From positions 62,001 to 126,000 of the forward strand of contig NZ_CALFYO010000020.1 in NCBI RefSeq assembly GCF_937952055.1: 64,000 nucleotides of DNA, given 5' to 3'. Positions 45,089 to 54,555 of the stretch are shown here, one piece after another. Source of the stretch: an uncultured Piscinibacter sp. GTDB taxonomy: Bacteria; Pseudomonadota; Gammaproteobacteria; Burkholderiales; Burkholderiaceae_C. The position numbers were made by a program, and so were the translations under genes. The notes under the pieces are model-generated. The model was given only the letters and a program-made list of their open reading frames with translations, did no database searches and was not told where the DNA came from. Numbering within the stretch: the stretch's first letter is position 1; the number at the start of each line of letters is the position of its first letter.

Positions 45089-46120
45089 TCAGCCGAGGGC
45101 CGCCGCACCGGGGGCGCCGTGGGAGACGCCATGCAGGGCCACCTGGCTGCGGCGGCGCACGCCGAGTTTGCCGAAGACACTCTGCAGGTGCTTCTTCACC
45201 GTGTCTTCCATGATGCCGAGCCGGCGCGCGATCTCCTTGTTCGTGCAACCCTGGCGCAGGTGCGCCACGATCTCGGCCTCGCGCGGTGTGAGCGCATGGG
45301 GCCCTTCGCTGCCGGCGACGCCGGTGCCGTCACGATCGATGCGCACCGGTTCAGGCCAATCCACGTTCGCACGCTCGCGCAGCGCCTGCAAGAGAACGGC
45401 ACGCGGCATCCAGAGTTCGCCGCGCCGCACCGCGTCGATCGCCCGCGGCCCCGCCGTGGGCAATTGCGCATCGAGCAGGTAGCCGTGGAAGCGATGGTCG
45501 AGCATGCAGTCGACGAGCGCGGCGCTGGGCCGTTCGCACATCAGCAGGACGCGCAGGCCGGGCAACTGGCGGTGGACCTGGCGCAGCACATGCCGCCCCA
45601 GCGCCGCCACGAACGGCCAATCGAGCAGCAGCACATCGGGCCGGCGCTCCAGCAGCGCCGGCAGCAGGGCCGTGGCGTCGAGGATCGGCGCGCCGGCGGT
45701 TCGGATCCCGGATCGCGTCGTCAGCACCGGGAGCAAGGTGGCGAGCAATCCGATGCGCCGCGTGGCGATCAGCACTGAGGCGGGCTGCGGCACCGAGTCT
45801 CCGGCGCCGGGCGCCGGGTAAGGACAGTTGCCCGCCGCGTCGCAGCTCCAGCAATCTGCCCCGCAGGGGGTCTGCGTCGACGCCAGCAGCGCCTGCGCCA
45901 GGTCGTCGAGCGCGTCGCCCACGGGCTGTCCGGTCGGTGGCCTGCGCGCACCAGCCCAGAACTCACGCAGCAGCGAGGTCACGTCGAGCGCCTTGCCGGA
46001 CACCACCATCAGCATCACCACCTCGGGTGTGACCGCGCCGCCATGCCCCCGCCCCGCTTCGAGCGGTGCGTCATCCTGGCAATGCCCCGGCAAGGCCGGG
46101 TAGGCATATCGCAGTTCCAT
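45089..46120 (-). CDS. LuxR-family regulator with degenerate receiver domain
   Basis: A 343-aa regulator. The C-terminal LuxR helix-turn-helix is clear (LTPREAEIVAHLRQGCTNKE, then IMEDTVKKHLQSVF). A receiver-like domain before it has the central Asp in VLLLDWPF but lacks the usual acidic pair on the first strand (SVLIATRRIG), so phosphorylation is doubtful. The N-terminal 110 residues include a Cys-rich patch (CGADCWSCDAAGNC) that could bind metal or sense redox. The start is set at ATG 46120 (AAAGGG upstream); ATG 46171 is possible. The hyf-like operon ends 60-110 bp upstream. Confidence 0.75.
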   Translation of the reverse strand: MELRYAYPALPGHCQDDAPLEAGRGHGGAVTPEVVMLMVVSGKALDVTSLLREFWAGARRPPTGQPVGDALDDLAQALLASTQTPCGADCWSCDAAGNCPYPAPGAGDSVPQPASVLIATRRIGLLATLLPVLTTRSGIRTAGAPILDATALLPALLERRPDVLLLDWPFVAALGRHVLRQVHRQLPGLRVLLMCERPSAALVDCMLDHRFHGYLLDAQLPTAGPRAIDAVRRGELWMPRAVLLQALRERANVDWPEPVRIDRDGTGVAGSEGPHALTPREAEIVAHLRQGCTNKEIARRLGIMEDTVKKHLQSVFGKLGVRRRSQVALHGVSHGAPGAAALG

Positions 46121-46233
46121 CGAGCCCTTTGTGACCGAAGGCAAACGGACCGAAATTAGCGGTTCGCCCATTTACCGTCGATCCCCTTGAACCGGGGGCG
46201 GGTGGACCCTGCCCCCCCAGGATTCAAGCAGGA

Positions 46234-46770
46234 CTACGGCTGCGGTGCTCGCGCGCCCGCGGGGCGCAGCTTCACCGCCCGAAGAATGCCGCGCAGGATG
46301 TCGATGGGCGGTGGCGGACAGCCCGGCACCGCCACGTCCACCGGGATCACGTTGGCCACCTTGCCGCAGCTCGCGTAGCTCTCGCCGAAGATGCCGCCGT
46401 CGCATCCGCAGTCACCCACCGCGACCACCAGTTTGGGCTCCGGTATCGCCTCCCAGGTTCGGCGCAACGCCTCCTGCATGTGGCGCGACACCGGCCCGGT
46501 GACGAGCAGCATGTCCGCGTGGCGTGGGCTGGCGACGAACTTGATGCCCAGCCCCTCGAGGTTGTAGTAGGGGTTGTTGAGTGCGTGGATCTCCAGCTCG
46601 CAGCCGTTGCAGGAGCCGGCATCGACCTCGCGGATCGTCAGCGCTTGGCCGAGGATGGCCAGCAGGTCGTCGTGGATGCGCCGCACTTCGGCGAGTTCGG
46701 CGTCGTCCAGCCTCGGCGGCGCTTCGGTCAGGAGGCCGGTGCGGGTGATCTGGCGCAGGATCTGCCACAT
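46234..46770 (-). CDS. hyfI: Hyf-like complex, NuoB/HycG-type small subunit
   Basis: A 178-aa protein of the NuoB/HycG family. Cluster-binding cysteines are present: CNGCE near residue 55, GDCGC and VPGCPPPP, as needed for one [4Fe-4S] cluster. It would carry electrons to the large subunit. The last gene of a six-gene leftward operon, 18 bp after the large subunit. The name hyfI is by similarity of gene order. Confidence 0.85.
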   Translation of the reverse strand: MWQILRQITRTGLLTEAPPRLDDAELAEVRRIHDDLLAILGQALTIREVDAGSCNGCELEIHALNNPYYNLEGLGIKFVASPRHADMLLVTGPVSRHMQEALRRTWEAIPEPKLVVAVGDCGCDGGIFGESYASCGKVANVIPVDVAVPGCPPPPIDILRGILRAVKLRPAGARAPQP

Positions 46771-46788
46771 GGTCGGGTTCCGTCAGGC

Positions 46789-48339
46789 TCAGAGGTCGTG
46801 CCCCGAGTAGCTCAGGTTGAACGACTTGTTGATGAGCGGGAAGTCCGGGACGATGTTGCCGATCACGGCGTGCTCGAGCACGGGCCAGTTCTGCCAGGAG
46901 GGGTCGTGGCAGTGGCAGCGCACGATGCGGCCGTCGTCGCCCAGGTGCAAGGCCACCAGCACCTCGCCGCGCCATCCCTCGACCCACCCTGTGCCCTGCG
47001 CCGCCCGCGGCGGCACCCTCACCTCGCTCGCCAGATCGCCGTCGGGCAGGCTGCCGCACAGTTCGCGGATCAGGCGCAGCGACTCGAACAGCTCGTCGAA
47101 ACGCAGGGCCACGCGCGCGGCGACGTCGCCGCCCTGTTGCGTCGCCTGCGTCGCCCCCAGGCGGCCGTACGGCTGCCAGCCAAGGTCGCAGCGCAGATCG
47201 CCCGCCTGCCCGCTGGCACGGCCGGCCATGCCGGTCAGGCCGAGGCGCGCCGCCAATTCCGGCGTCACCCGCCCGGTGGTCATGAAGCGGTCCTGCAGGC
47301 CGGCGTGCTCGTCGTAGATCTGGCGCAGGCGGTGCACATCGCGCTCGACCTCGTCGCACTGTCGCAGCATGGCGTCGCGCCGCGTCGGTACCAGGTCGTG
47401 CGCCACGCCCCCCGGCACGATGGCGTCCATCATCAGTCGATGCCCGAAGGAATCCTTCGACAGGCGCTGCCAGTCCTCGCGCAGGCGCGAGAACTGCGCC
47501 AGCCCGAAGGCCAGCGCCGCGTCGTTGCCCAGCGCGCCGAGGTCACCGAGGTGGTTGGCCACGCGCTCACGCTCGAGCAGCAGCGCACGCAGCCACTGGG
47601 CACGTTCGGGCGCCGGCACATCGCAGGCGGACTCCAGGGCCATGCAATAGGCCCAGGCATAGGCCACGGTGGAGTCACCCGACACGCGCCCCGCCAGCCG
47701 GTGCGCCTGCAGCGGCGTCAGTTCGGTGAAGCGACGCTCGATCCCCTTGTGCGTGTAGCCCAGCCGCTCCTCCAGTCGCAGCACCTTCTCGCCGACCACC
47801 GAGAAACGGAAATGTCCCGGTTCGATGATGCCGGCATGCACCGGCCCCACCGGAATCTCGTGCACGCCGTCGCCCTCGACCCTCACGAAGGGGTAGTCGC
47901 GGGGCAAGGTGCCGGCGTCTGCGCCCTCGGGCCGAGCGCGGGCCGCCAGCGGGGGCAGGCTGCCGCGCCACAGGCCGTGGTCCAGCCAGGGACGCTGGTC
48001 CCGGGCGGCATCGGCATGCAGGCCGCTCAGGTCGGCCATCGCGCGTTGCATGCGCGTCGCGCCGGCGAAGAGCTCCGACAGGTCCGGGAAGCCTTGCGCC
48101 GGCCCGGCCAGGGGCAGCGTCACGCACAGCAGGCCGTCCGGCGAGGCCAGGGCCGCGCACGCGGCCAACGCCCCCTCCTGGTCGTGGCGGTCGACGCCCC
48201 ACATCGACACCAGCCGGCCACCCGGTCGTGCGTGCTCGCGCGCCACCGCCAGCCAGCCCTCGCGGTCCACGTCCGCATGCCAGATCGGCAGCGGCGCCGG
48301 CACACGACGACGCTCGAGATGCAGGTCCGACAGCGCCAT
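46789..48339 (-). CDS. hyfG: Hyf-like complex, fused NuoC-NuoD/HycE-type large subunit without NiFe cysteines
   Basis: A 516-aa protein. The N-terminal 165 residues resemble NuoC; the rest resembles the hydrogenase/NuoD large subunit (EIPVGPVHAGIIEPGHFRF, GYTHKGIERRF, LLLERERVANHLGDLG). Hydrogenases have CxxC-type nickel ligands at both ends. Here the first site reads RVSGDST and the last HDPSWQNWP, so all four cysteines are absent. It is therefore not a hydrogenase; it fits energy-converting hydrogenase-related (Ehr) complexes. Operon spacing is 3 bp to hyfF and 18 bp to hyfI. Confidence 0.85.
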   Translation of the reverse strand: MALSDLHLERRRVPAPLPIWHADVDREGWLAVAREHARPGGRLVSMWGVDRHDQEGALAACAALASPDGLLCVTLPLAGPAQGFPDLSELFAGATRMQRAMADLSGLHADAARDQRPWLDHGLWRGSLPPLAARARPEGADAGTLPRDYPFVRVEGDGVHEIPVGPVHAGIIEPGHFRFSVVGEKVLRLEERLGYTHKGIERRFTELTPLQAHRLAGRVSGDSTVAYAWAYCMALESACDVPAPERAQWLRALLLERERVANHLGDLGALGNDAALAFGLAQFSRLREDWQRLSKDSFGHRLMMDAIVPGGVAHDLVPTRRDAMLRQCDEVERDVHRLRQIYDEHAGLQDRFMTTGRVTPELAARLGLTGMAGRASGQAGDLRCDLGWQPYGRLGATQATQQGGDVAARVALRFDELFESLRLIRELCGSLPDGDLASEVRVPPRAAQGTGWVEGWRGEVLVALHLGDDGRIVRCHCHDPSWQNWPVLEHAVIGNIVPDFPLINKSFNLSYSGHDL

Positions 48340-48342
48340 CGC

Positions 48343-49800
48343 TCAGTGCCCCAGCATGGCCGCCGCCTGGCGGTACCACGCATCGAGATACGGCGGGACG
48401 TACAGCCCCAGCATCAGGCCGAGCGCCAGGTGCACGAACACCGGAATCAGCGCCGGTGGGTGGGCCAATGGCTTCAGGGTGGTCTCGCCGAACACCATGG
48501 GCTGGACGCGGCTGAACACCGACGCGAACGCCAGACCGAGTGCGACCAGCAGGAACGGCGTGGCCCAGGGCTGGTCGCGCATCGCCGTGGTGACGATCAG
48601 GAACTCGCTGGCGAACACCCCGAACGGCGGCATGCCCAGGATCGCCAGCGCGCCCAGCATCAGGCCCCAGCCGACGGTCGGGCTGACGCGGATCAGGCCG
48701 CGGATCTCGTCCATGATCTGCGATCCCGCCTTCTGCGTGGCGTGGCCGACGGCGAAGAAGATCGCCGACTTGACCAAGGAGTGCACGGTCATGTGCAGCA
48801 GCCCGGCGTAAGTGGCGATCGGACCGCCCATGCCGAAGGCGAAGGTCATCATGCCCATGTGCTCGATCGACGAGTAGGCGAACATGCGCTTGACGTCGCG
48901 CTGGCGGATGATGAAGAACACCGCCGCCACCACCGACAGCAGGCCAAAGCCCATCATCAGCCGCCCTGACAGCAGGCTGCTGTCCAGCGCACCGTCGGTC
49001 AGCATCTTGCAGCGCAGCACGGCGTACAGCGCCACGTTGAGCAACAGTCCTGAAAGCACGGCCGACACCGGGGTCGGACCTTCGGCATGCGCATCCGGCA
49101 GCCAGTTGTGCACCGGGACCAGCCCCACCTTGGTGCCGTAGCCGATGAAGAGGAACGCGAAGGCCAGCGTGATGATGTGGGGGTCGAGCTGTCCCTTGAC
49201 CGCGTCGAGGTGGGTCCACAGCAGCGCCCCGCCCTCGGGCCCGATCACCTGCTCGGCCGCCATGTACAGCAGCACCGTGCCGAACAGCGCCTGCGCGATG
49301 CCCACACCGCACAGGATGAAGTACTTCCAGGCAGCCTCCAGGCTGGCGGCGGTGCGGTAGACGCTGACCAGCAGCACGGTGGTCAGCGTGGCCGCCTCCA
49401 TCGCCACCCAGACGATGCCGAGGTTGTTGGTGGTCAGCGCCAGCAGCATCGTGAAGCTGAACAGCTGGTACATGCTGTGGTACAGGCGCAGCCGCGGCGG
49501 CGTCATCTTGCCGTGGTCGCGCTCCACCCGCATGTAGGGCCGGGAGAAGATCGAGGTGGTCAGCCCGACGAACGCGGTCAGCGCGACGAGGAACACATTC
49601 AGCGCATCGATGTAGAACTCGCTGTTCCACACCAGCATCGGCCCATGGTCGATCACCTGCACGGTCAGCACGCAGGCGGCGAGGAAGGTGCCGGTGCTGA
49701 AGGCCACATTGACGTCGCGGGCGTGGTCGCGATGACCCACGAGGCCGAGCACCAACCCGCCGACGAGCGGGATGCCGAGCAGGAAGGCCAGTGCGTTCAA
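48343..49800 (-). CDS. hyfF: Hyf-like complex, proton-pumping subunit (HyfF/NuoL-M-N type)
   Basis: A 485-aa multi-span membrane protein of the Mrp/NuoL-M-N antiporter family. Key charged residues sit in typical places: Glu in VAMEAATLTTVLLV, Lys in GYGTKVGLVPVHNWLPDAHA and in QRDVKRMFAYSSIEHMG. It would move protons or sodium. The start appears to be TTG 49800, one base after the hyfE stop, with AAGGA 8 nt upstream; no ATG fits as well. Confidence 0.9.
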   Translation of the reverse strand: MNALAFLLGIPLVGGLVLGLVGHRDHARDVNVAFSTGTFLAACVLTVQVIDHGPMLVWNSEFYIDALNVFLVALTAFVGLTTSIFSRPYMRVERDHGKMTPPRLRLYHSMYQLFSFTMLLALTTNNLGIVWVAMEAATLTTVLLVSVYRTAASLEAAWKYFILCGVGIAQALFGTVLLYMAAEQVIGPEGGALLWTHLDAVKGQLDPHIITLAFAFLFIGYGTKVGLVPVHNWLPDAHAEGPTPVSAVLSGLLLNVALYAVLRCKMLTDGALDSSLLSGRLMMGFGLLSVVAAVFFIIRQRDVKRMFAYSSIEHMGMMTFAFGMGGPIATYAGLLHMTVHSLVKSAIFFAVGHATQKAGSQIMDEIRGLIRVSPTVGWGLMLGALAILGMPPFGVFASEFLIVTTAMRDQPWATPFLLVALGLAFASVFSRVQPMVFGETTLKPLAHPPALIPVFVHLALGLMLGLYVPPYLDAWYRQAAAMLGH

Positions 49801-49801
49801 C

Positions 49802-50461
49802 TCAGTCGTCCTTGAGCTTTTCGAGGTGGCGGATGTCCAGGCTGTCGAACTGCTCGCGGATCTGGAACATGAACACGCCCAGGATCAGCACGCCGATCAG
49901 GACGTCCAGCGCAATGCCCAGTTCGACCACCATCGGCATGCCGTACGTCGCCGAGGTGGCGGCGAAGAACAGGCCGTTCTCCATCGCCAGGAAGCCGATC
50001 ACCTGCGGCACTGCCTTGGTCCGGGTGATCATCATCAGGAAGGACAGCAGCACGCAGGCCAGCGCGATCCCCAGCGTGCCGCTGGCGAGCTTCGCGGACA
50101 ACTGCGAAATCGGGATTGCCAGGTTGAAGGAGAAGATCACGACGCCGATGCCGATCAGCATGGTGGTCGGGATGTTGATCAGCGTCTCCACGTCCCAGCG
50201 GATCTGCAACCGGTCGATCACGCGGTGCAGCAGCCAGGGAATCAGCAGCACCTTCAGCGCGAAGGTCACGCCGGCGGACAGGTAGAGGTGCGGCTGGTCG
50301 GTCACGACCCCCACCACCGCGGTGGCCAGCACCAGCGTCGCGCCCTGCATCGTGAACAGGTGGATCAGCGACAGGACGCGGCGCTGCGAGATCATGGCGA
50401 ACGCCAGGATCAGCAGCAGCGCGCCGAGCAGGTTGACGAACTGGGTGAGCAGCGCGGTCAT
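49802..50461 (-). CDS. hyfE: Hyf-like complex, HyfE-type membrane subunit
   Basis: A 219-aa membrane protein with about six to seven hydrophobic segments, matching HyfE (NuoK-like): VNLLGALLLILAFAMISQRR, PQVIGFLAMENGLFF and a conserved Glu in the second of these. It starts one base after the hyfC gene's stop region and ends next to hyfF. Part of the ion-conducting membrane arm. Confidence 0.88.
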   Translation of the reverse strand: MTALLTQFVNLLGALLLILAFAMISQRRVLSLIHLFTMQGATLVLATAVVGVVTDQPHLYLSAGVTFALKVLLIPWLLHRVIDRLQIRWDVETLINIPTTMLIGIGVVIFSFNLAIPISQLSAKLASGTLGIALACVLLSFLMMITRTKAVPQVIGFLAMENGLFFAATSATYGMPMVVELGIALDVLIGVLILGVFMFQIREQFDSLDIRHLEKLKDD

Positions 50462-50462
50462 G

Positions 50463-51410
50463 TCAGCTCGCCAGCAGCAGGTGGACCAGCATGCCGATCA
50501 CCGCCAGCAGGAAGGCCGTGGCCAGGAACTCGGGCACGCGGAAGATGCGCATCTTGGCCGACAGCGCCTCCAGCAGCGCCAGCAGCACGCCGCCGATGGC
50601 CAACTTGAACAGCAGCGCGGGCAGTGCCAGCAGCATGGCCAGCGGTGCCTGCGCGTCGGCCACGCCCCAGGGGAAGAACAGCGCCAGCCCGATGCACGAA
50701 TAAGCGAACAGCTTGAGGCTGGCCGCCCATTCGAGCAGCGCCAGGTGGCGACCCGAATACTCGAGGATCAGCGCCTCGTGGATCATCGTCAGCTCGAGGT
50801 GCGTGGCCGGGTTGTCCACCGGCACGCGCGCGTTCTCGGCCAGCGACACCATGGTGAAGGCCACGCCCGCAAAGGCCAAACCGGGATAGATCGCCAGTTC
50901 GCGGCGCGCCAGCGTCTGCACGATCGTCGTCAGCGAGGTCGACTGCGAGATCAGCGATGCCGAGAACAGCACCATCAGCAGCGCCGGCTCGGCGAGGAAG
51001 CCGATCAGCATCTCGCGTCGCGCGCCCAGCGTGCCGAACGAGGTGCCCACGTCCATCGCCGCCAGCGAGATGAACACGCGTGCCAGCGCGAACAGTCCCA
51101 CCAGCGCGATGGCGTCGGCCGCCGGCGCGAGCGGCAGGTCGGTCGACAGGGTCGGGATGATGGCGCAGGCCAGCACCATGCAGCCGAACACCACGTATGG
51201 GGCGGTGCGAAACAGGCGCGAGGCGTCGTCTGCCAGCACCGATTCCTTGTTGAACAGCTTGTGCAGCATGCGGTAGGGCTGCCACAGGCTCGGCGCCGAC
51301 CTGTTCTGCAGCCAGGCTCGCCACTGGTTGATCCAGCCGGTCAACAACGGCGCCAGCGCGATCGCCAGCACGATCTCCAGCAGTTGGGAGAGGAAGCCGC
51401 TCAGGCTCAT
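50463..51410 (-). CDS. hyfC: Hyf-like complex, HyfC/HycD-type (NuoH-like) membrane subunit
   Basis: A 315-aa NuoH-like protein with about eight membrane segments. Typical family loops are seen (DNPATHLELTMIHEALILEY with its conserved Glu residues, and AKMRIFRVPEF). It links the small and large subunits to the membrane arm. The ATG overlaps the hyfB stop by 4 nt. A longer open frame upstream is an out-of-context extension over hyfB. Confidence 0.9.
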   Translation of the reverse strand: MSLSGFLSQLLEIVLAIALAPLLTGWINQWRAWLQNRSAPSLWQPYRMLHKLFNKESVLADDASRLFRTAPYVVFGCMVLACAIIPTLSTDLPLAPAADAIALVGLFALARVFISLAAMDVGTSFGTLGARREMLIGFLAEPALLMVLFSASLISQSTSLTTIVQTLARRELAIYPGLAFAGVAFTMVSLAENARVPVDNPATHLELTMIHEALILEYSGRHLALLEWAASLKLFAYSCIGLALFFPWGVADAQAPLAMLLALPALLFKLAIGGVLLALLEALSAKMRIFRVPEFLATAFLLAVIGMLVHLLLAS

Positions 51411-53431
51411 CGCATCACCGCGAGCAGCGTCGCCACCAGCGTGACGAAGCTGTACAGCAGGTACACCGAGATGCGCCCCTGCTGCATCAGCGACGCCAGC
51501 CGCGCGAGGTACTGCGCGAGCGCGGCGATCGGCAGATACAGCCAACGCCAGAAGTGATCCTCGACCGTGACGCGGTAGCGCGGCCACTCGTCGAAGGGCG
51601 TGGGCAGGTCGCGGCGCATCAGGAAGAACGGTTCGAAGATCTGCCGGATCGGCTGGCCGAAGCCTTCGGCCGTGTCCTGCATGCGCGCCGTGCCCCAGGG
51701 GAAGCCGCAGGCCCATGGCAGGCTGCGCCGCAGACGCCCGTGGTACAGCACGCGCACCAGCACGAAGGCAAGCGCGAAGCTGGCCAGGATGCCGAGCAGG
51801 AAGATCACCGGCCCGTAGCTGGCCTGCTCCAGGCTGCTGGGGGCCAGCAGCCAGCCGCTGGCGGCCACCTGCTCGGCCAGCCCCGCACCGACGAGTTGGC
51901 GCGTCACCGGATCGAGCAGCCCGATGAACTGGACCGGCAGCAGGCCCAGCGCGATGCAGCCCGCCACCAGCCAGACCATGCCGGTGCGCTCGAAGCGCCC
52001 GGCGTCGTGGGCCTGCGAGAGCTTGTCCTCACGCGGCTGGCCCAGGAAGATGACACCGAAGAACTTCACCATCGTGTAGCCGGCCAGCGCCGCGACCAGC
52101 GCGATCAGCGCGGCCACCACCGGGATCAGCATGGTCAGCAGCGGCACCGGCAGACCCGGACTGAACAGGAAGCTCTGCAGCAGCAACCATTCGGAGACGA
52201 ATCCCCCCAGGGGCGGCAGCCCCGCGCTGGCCAGCACCCCCAGCAGCATGAGCCAGCCGACCCAGGGCATGGTGCGGATCAGCCCGCCCAGCTTGCCCAG
52301 GCTGCGCTCGGAGGTGGCGTGCAGCACGCTGCCGGTGCCCAGGAACAGCAGGCTCTTGAAGAACGCGTGGCTGGCCACGTGGTAGAGCATCGCGGTCAAG
52401 GCCAGCGCCGCCATCGGCTGCATGCCGTAGCCGAAGAAGATCAGCCCCAGACCCATGCCGACGAACAGCAGCCCCATGTTCTCGATCGACGAATAGGCCA
52501 GCAGCCGCTTCATGTCGGTCTGCACCGCAGCGAAGACGACGCCGTACAGCGCAGTGGCCAACCCCAGGGCGAGCAGCAGCGCGCCCCACCACCAGATCTG
52601 CACATGCAGCAGGTCGAAGGCCACGCGCAACATGCCGTAGATGGCCGTGTTGAGCATCACCCCGCTCATCAGCGCCGACACCGGCGACGGCGCGGCAGGG
52701 TGCGCTTCGGGGAGCCACACATGCAGCGGCAGGATGCCCGCCTTGGCGCCGAAGCCGAACAGCGCCAGCAGGAAGCCCGCCGACGCCCAGAACGGCGACA
52801 GCGACTGCGCACGCATGTTGTCGAAGGTGTAGTCGCCGGTGTTCGCCTGCAGCACGCCGAAGCACAGCAGGATCGCGATGGCTCCGACGCGCGCCATCGT
52901 GATGTAGAGGTAGCCCGCGCCGCGCACTTCGGGGATGCGGTGGTTGGCGGTGACGAGGAAGTACGACGACAGCGCCATCGTCTCCCACATCACCATGAAG
53001 GCATAGGCATCGTCGGCGAGGACAACGCCCACCATGCTGGCCAGGAACACGTGGTACTCCAGGCACAGCAGCCCGGGTGGCGTGCCCTCGCCCTTGCGGA
53101 AGTATCCGGCGGCAAAGACCGAGATGCCGGCCGATGCCGCGCCGATCACCATCAGGAAGTAGGCCGACAGGCTGTCCAGCCGCAGGTGGAACGGCAGGCT
53201 CGGCAGGCCGACCGGCAGCACCGCCACCTCGGGCGCGCTGTGCAGCGCATCCAGCGACAGGCCGAACAGCGCCAGTCCGGCCAGCCCGCCCAGCGGGAAC
53301 AGCAGATGCGCCACCAGGGCGAGTCGATGCAGCATCAGCACGCCGGCCGCGCCGATCGCCAGCCACGCCAGAGCGACCCCCAGCATCCAGTCGATGTGCA
53401 GCCACTGGCTGATCGGCGACAGGCCGGTCAT
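51407..53431 (-). CDS. hyfB: Hyf-like complex, HyfB-type (NuoL-like) membrane subunit
   Basis: A 674-aa antiporter-like subunit with about 15 membrane segments. Conserved stretches are WETMALSSYFLV, FGFGAKAGILPLHVWLPEAH and TDMKRLLAYSSIENMG. The true start is ATG 53431. The same frame is open upstream into an IS110 remnant, giving an apparent 1028-codon fusion, but hyfB homologs start here. A ribbon-helix-helix gene ends 2 nt upstream. Confidence 0.92.
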   Translation of the reverse strand: MTGLSPISQWLHIDWMLGVALAWLAIGAAGVLMLHRLALVAHLLFPLGGLAGLALFGLSLDALHSAPEVAVLPVGLPSLPFHLRLDSLSAYFLMVIGAASAGISVFAAGYFRKGEGTPPGLLCLEYHVFLASMVGVVLADDAYAFMVMWETMALSSYFLVTANHRIPEVRGAGYLYITMARVGAIAILLCFGVLQANTGDYTFDNMRAQSLSPFWASAGFLLALFGFGAKAGILPLHVWLPEAHPAAPSPVSALMSGVMLNTAIYGMLRVAFDLLHVQIWWWGALLLALGLATALYGVVFAAVQTDMKRLLAYSSIENMGLLFVGMGLGLIFFGYGMQPMAALALTAMLYHVASHAFFKSLLFLGTGSVLHATSERSLGKLGGLIRTMPWVGWLMLLGVLASAGLPPLGGFVSEWLLLQSFLFSPGLPVPLLTMLIPVVAALIALVAALAGYTMVKFFGVIFLGQPREDKLSQAHDAGRFERTGMVWLVAGCIALGLLPVQFIGLLDPVTRQLVGAGLAEQVAASGWLLAPSSLEQASYGPVIFLLGILASFALAFVLVRVLYHGRLRRSLPWACGFPWGTARMQDTAEGFGQPIRQIFEPFFLMRRDLPTPFDEWPRYRVTVEDHFWRWLYLPIAALAQYLARLASLMQQGRISVYLLYSFVTLVATLLAVMR

Positions 53432-53433
53432 GG

Positions 53434-53718
53434 TCAAGCCTTGCGCCGCGACCCGGACGCCTTGGTGGATGCCTTCGCCATGCCGCCGCGCTGCCGGGCG
53501 GAGGCTGCCTTCGGCGCCTTCGCCGGTGCGGCCGCGGCGGGCGCCGGCGTCTCGCTCCCGCTCGGCTCGTAGCTGACGCCATGCTGCGCGAGGTAGTCGC
53601 GGATCATCTGCCGCACCACCTGCGAGGCGGTCAGGTCCTGCTGCGCGCACAGGTGCTCGAAAGCGGCCTTCTTGTTCGGGTCGATGAGCAGCGTGAGTCG
53701 CGCGGTCTTGATCTCCAT
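53434..53718 (-). CDS. Ribbon-helix-helix DNA-binding protein
   Basis: A 94-aa protein. The first 50 residues form a CopG-like ribbon-helix-helix (ARLTLLIDPNKKAAFEHLCA, then ASQVVRQMIRDYLAQHG). The last 40 are Ala/Lys-rich and disordered. A GAGGA element precedes the ATG. It ends 2 nt before hyfB and is therefore probably the first gene of the hyf-like operon and its repressor. Confidence 0.8.
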   Translation of the reverse strand: MEIKTARLTLLIDPNKKAAFEHLCAQQDLTASQVVRQMIRDYLAQHGVSYEPSGSETPAPAAAAPAKAPKAASARQRGGMAKASTKASGSRRKA

Positions 53719-53727
53719 AGATCCTCG

Positions 53728-54493
53728 CTATGCACACGGGATGTTTAAGCCATGCACATGATATCCCAACACCGCCCGCGATCGGATCGACGCGATCAGG
53801 CGCCGCCGCGGCGCTGCCGCTCGGTTCACTGTCGGCGTCCACCGGGCTTGGGTACGAAGGACGGCTCTGCCGCGCGGCGCCGAGGCAACGTTCGTGGCGC
53901 GCCCACGTAGTGGGTCTTGAGGATGGGGCTGCGACGCGACGCCGGTCCAGCTTGCCCAGTTCAGGCAACTCGGCCAGCAGCACCGCCATGCTGGCTGCGC
54001 CGATGCCCGGCCCACTGGCCAGGGCCGCGGCGAGTTCGGCGTGGGGGCGCTGCACGTGCGCCGCCACGTTGGCATCGCAGTCACCGAGTTCTGTCTTGAG
54101 GAACTCGATGACGCGCTCGATGCTGGGCCCGGCGACGACGTGCGAGATGCGCATGCGCTGGCGCTCGGACGTGACCATCTGCACGAACTGGCGGCGCCGC
54201 AGCCCCAGGGCCTGCAGCCGCTGCAACACGGCGTCGGCCAGCGGCTTGGCGAAACGCTCGCGCTCGGGGTGCTGATGCAGCACTCGGACGAACGCCGCCA
54301 GCATCTTCGCGTCCAGCGCGTCGGTCTTGGCCAGCGCGCCCATGGCGCGGCCGAAGTCACGCGCGGTGCGCGGGTTGACCACCGCCACCGCCAGGCCGGC
54401 TGCCTGCAACGCGCACGCTGCCTCGAACTCGTAGCCGCCGGTGGCCTCCAGAACGGTCAGCGTCGGCTTGAGCGTCGACAACTGGCCGACCAA
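53728..54493 (-). pseudogene. IS110-family transposase remnant
   Basis: The DEDD-type N-terminal domain is recognisable: TVLEATGGYEFEAACALQAA, VNPRTARDFGRAMG and KTDALDAKMLAAF, then the transposase_20-like GPGIGAASMAVLLAELPELG. The first about 40 residues are missing and the frame is lost after KLDRR (about 53930), so it is inactive. No IS ends were identified. It stands directly upstream of the RHH-hyf operon. Confidence 0.85.
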
Positions 54494-54555
54494 GGCCGCG
54501 CCTCCTCGGATCGCGTGGGAAGACCAGCCCGATGGTCGGGCCGGTACGGCACGGT

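Noticed and set aside
53432..54493. Apparent fusion of an IS110 transposase to hyfB in one 1028-codon frame
   Set aside because: The two parts are joined only because no stop falls between them. HyfB has its normal start at 53431, and a real RHH gene lies in another frame of the gap.
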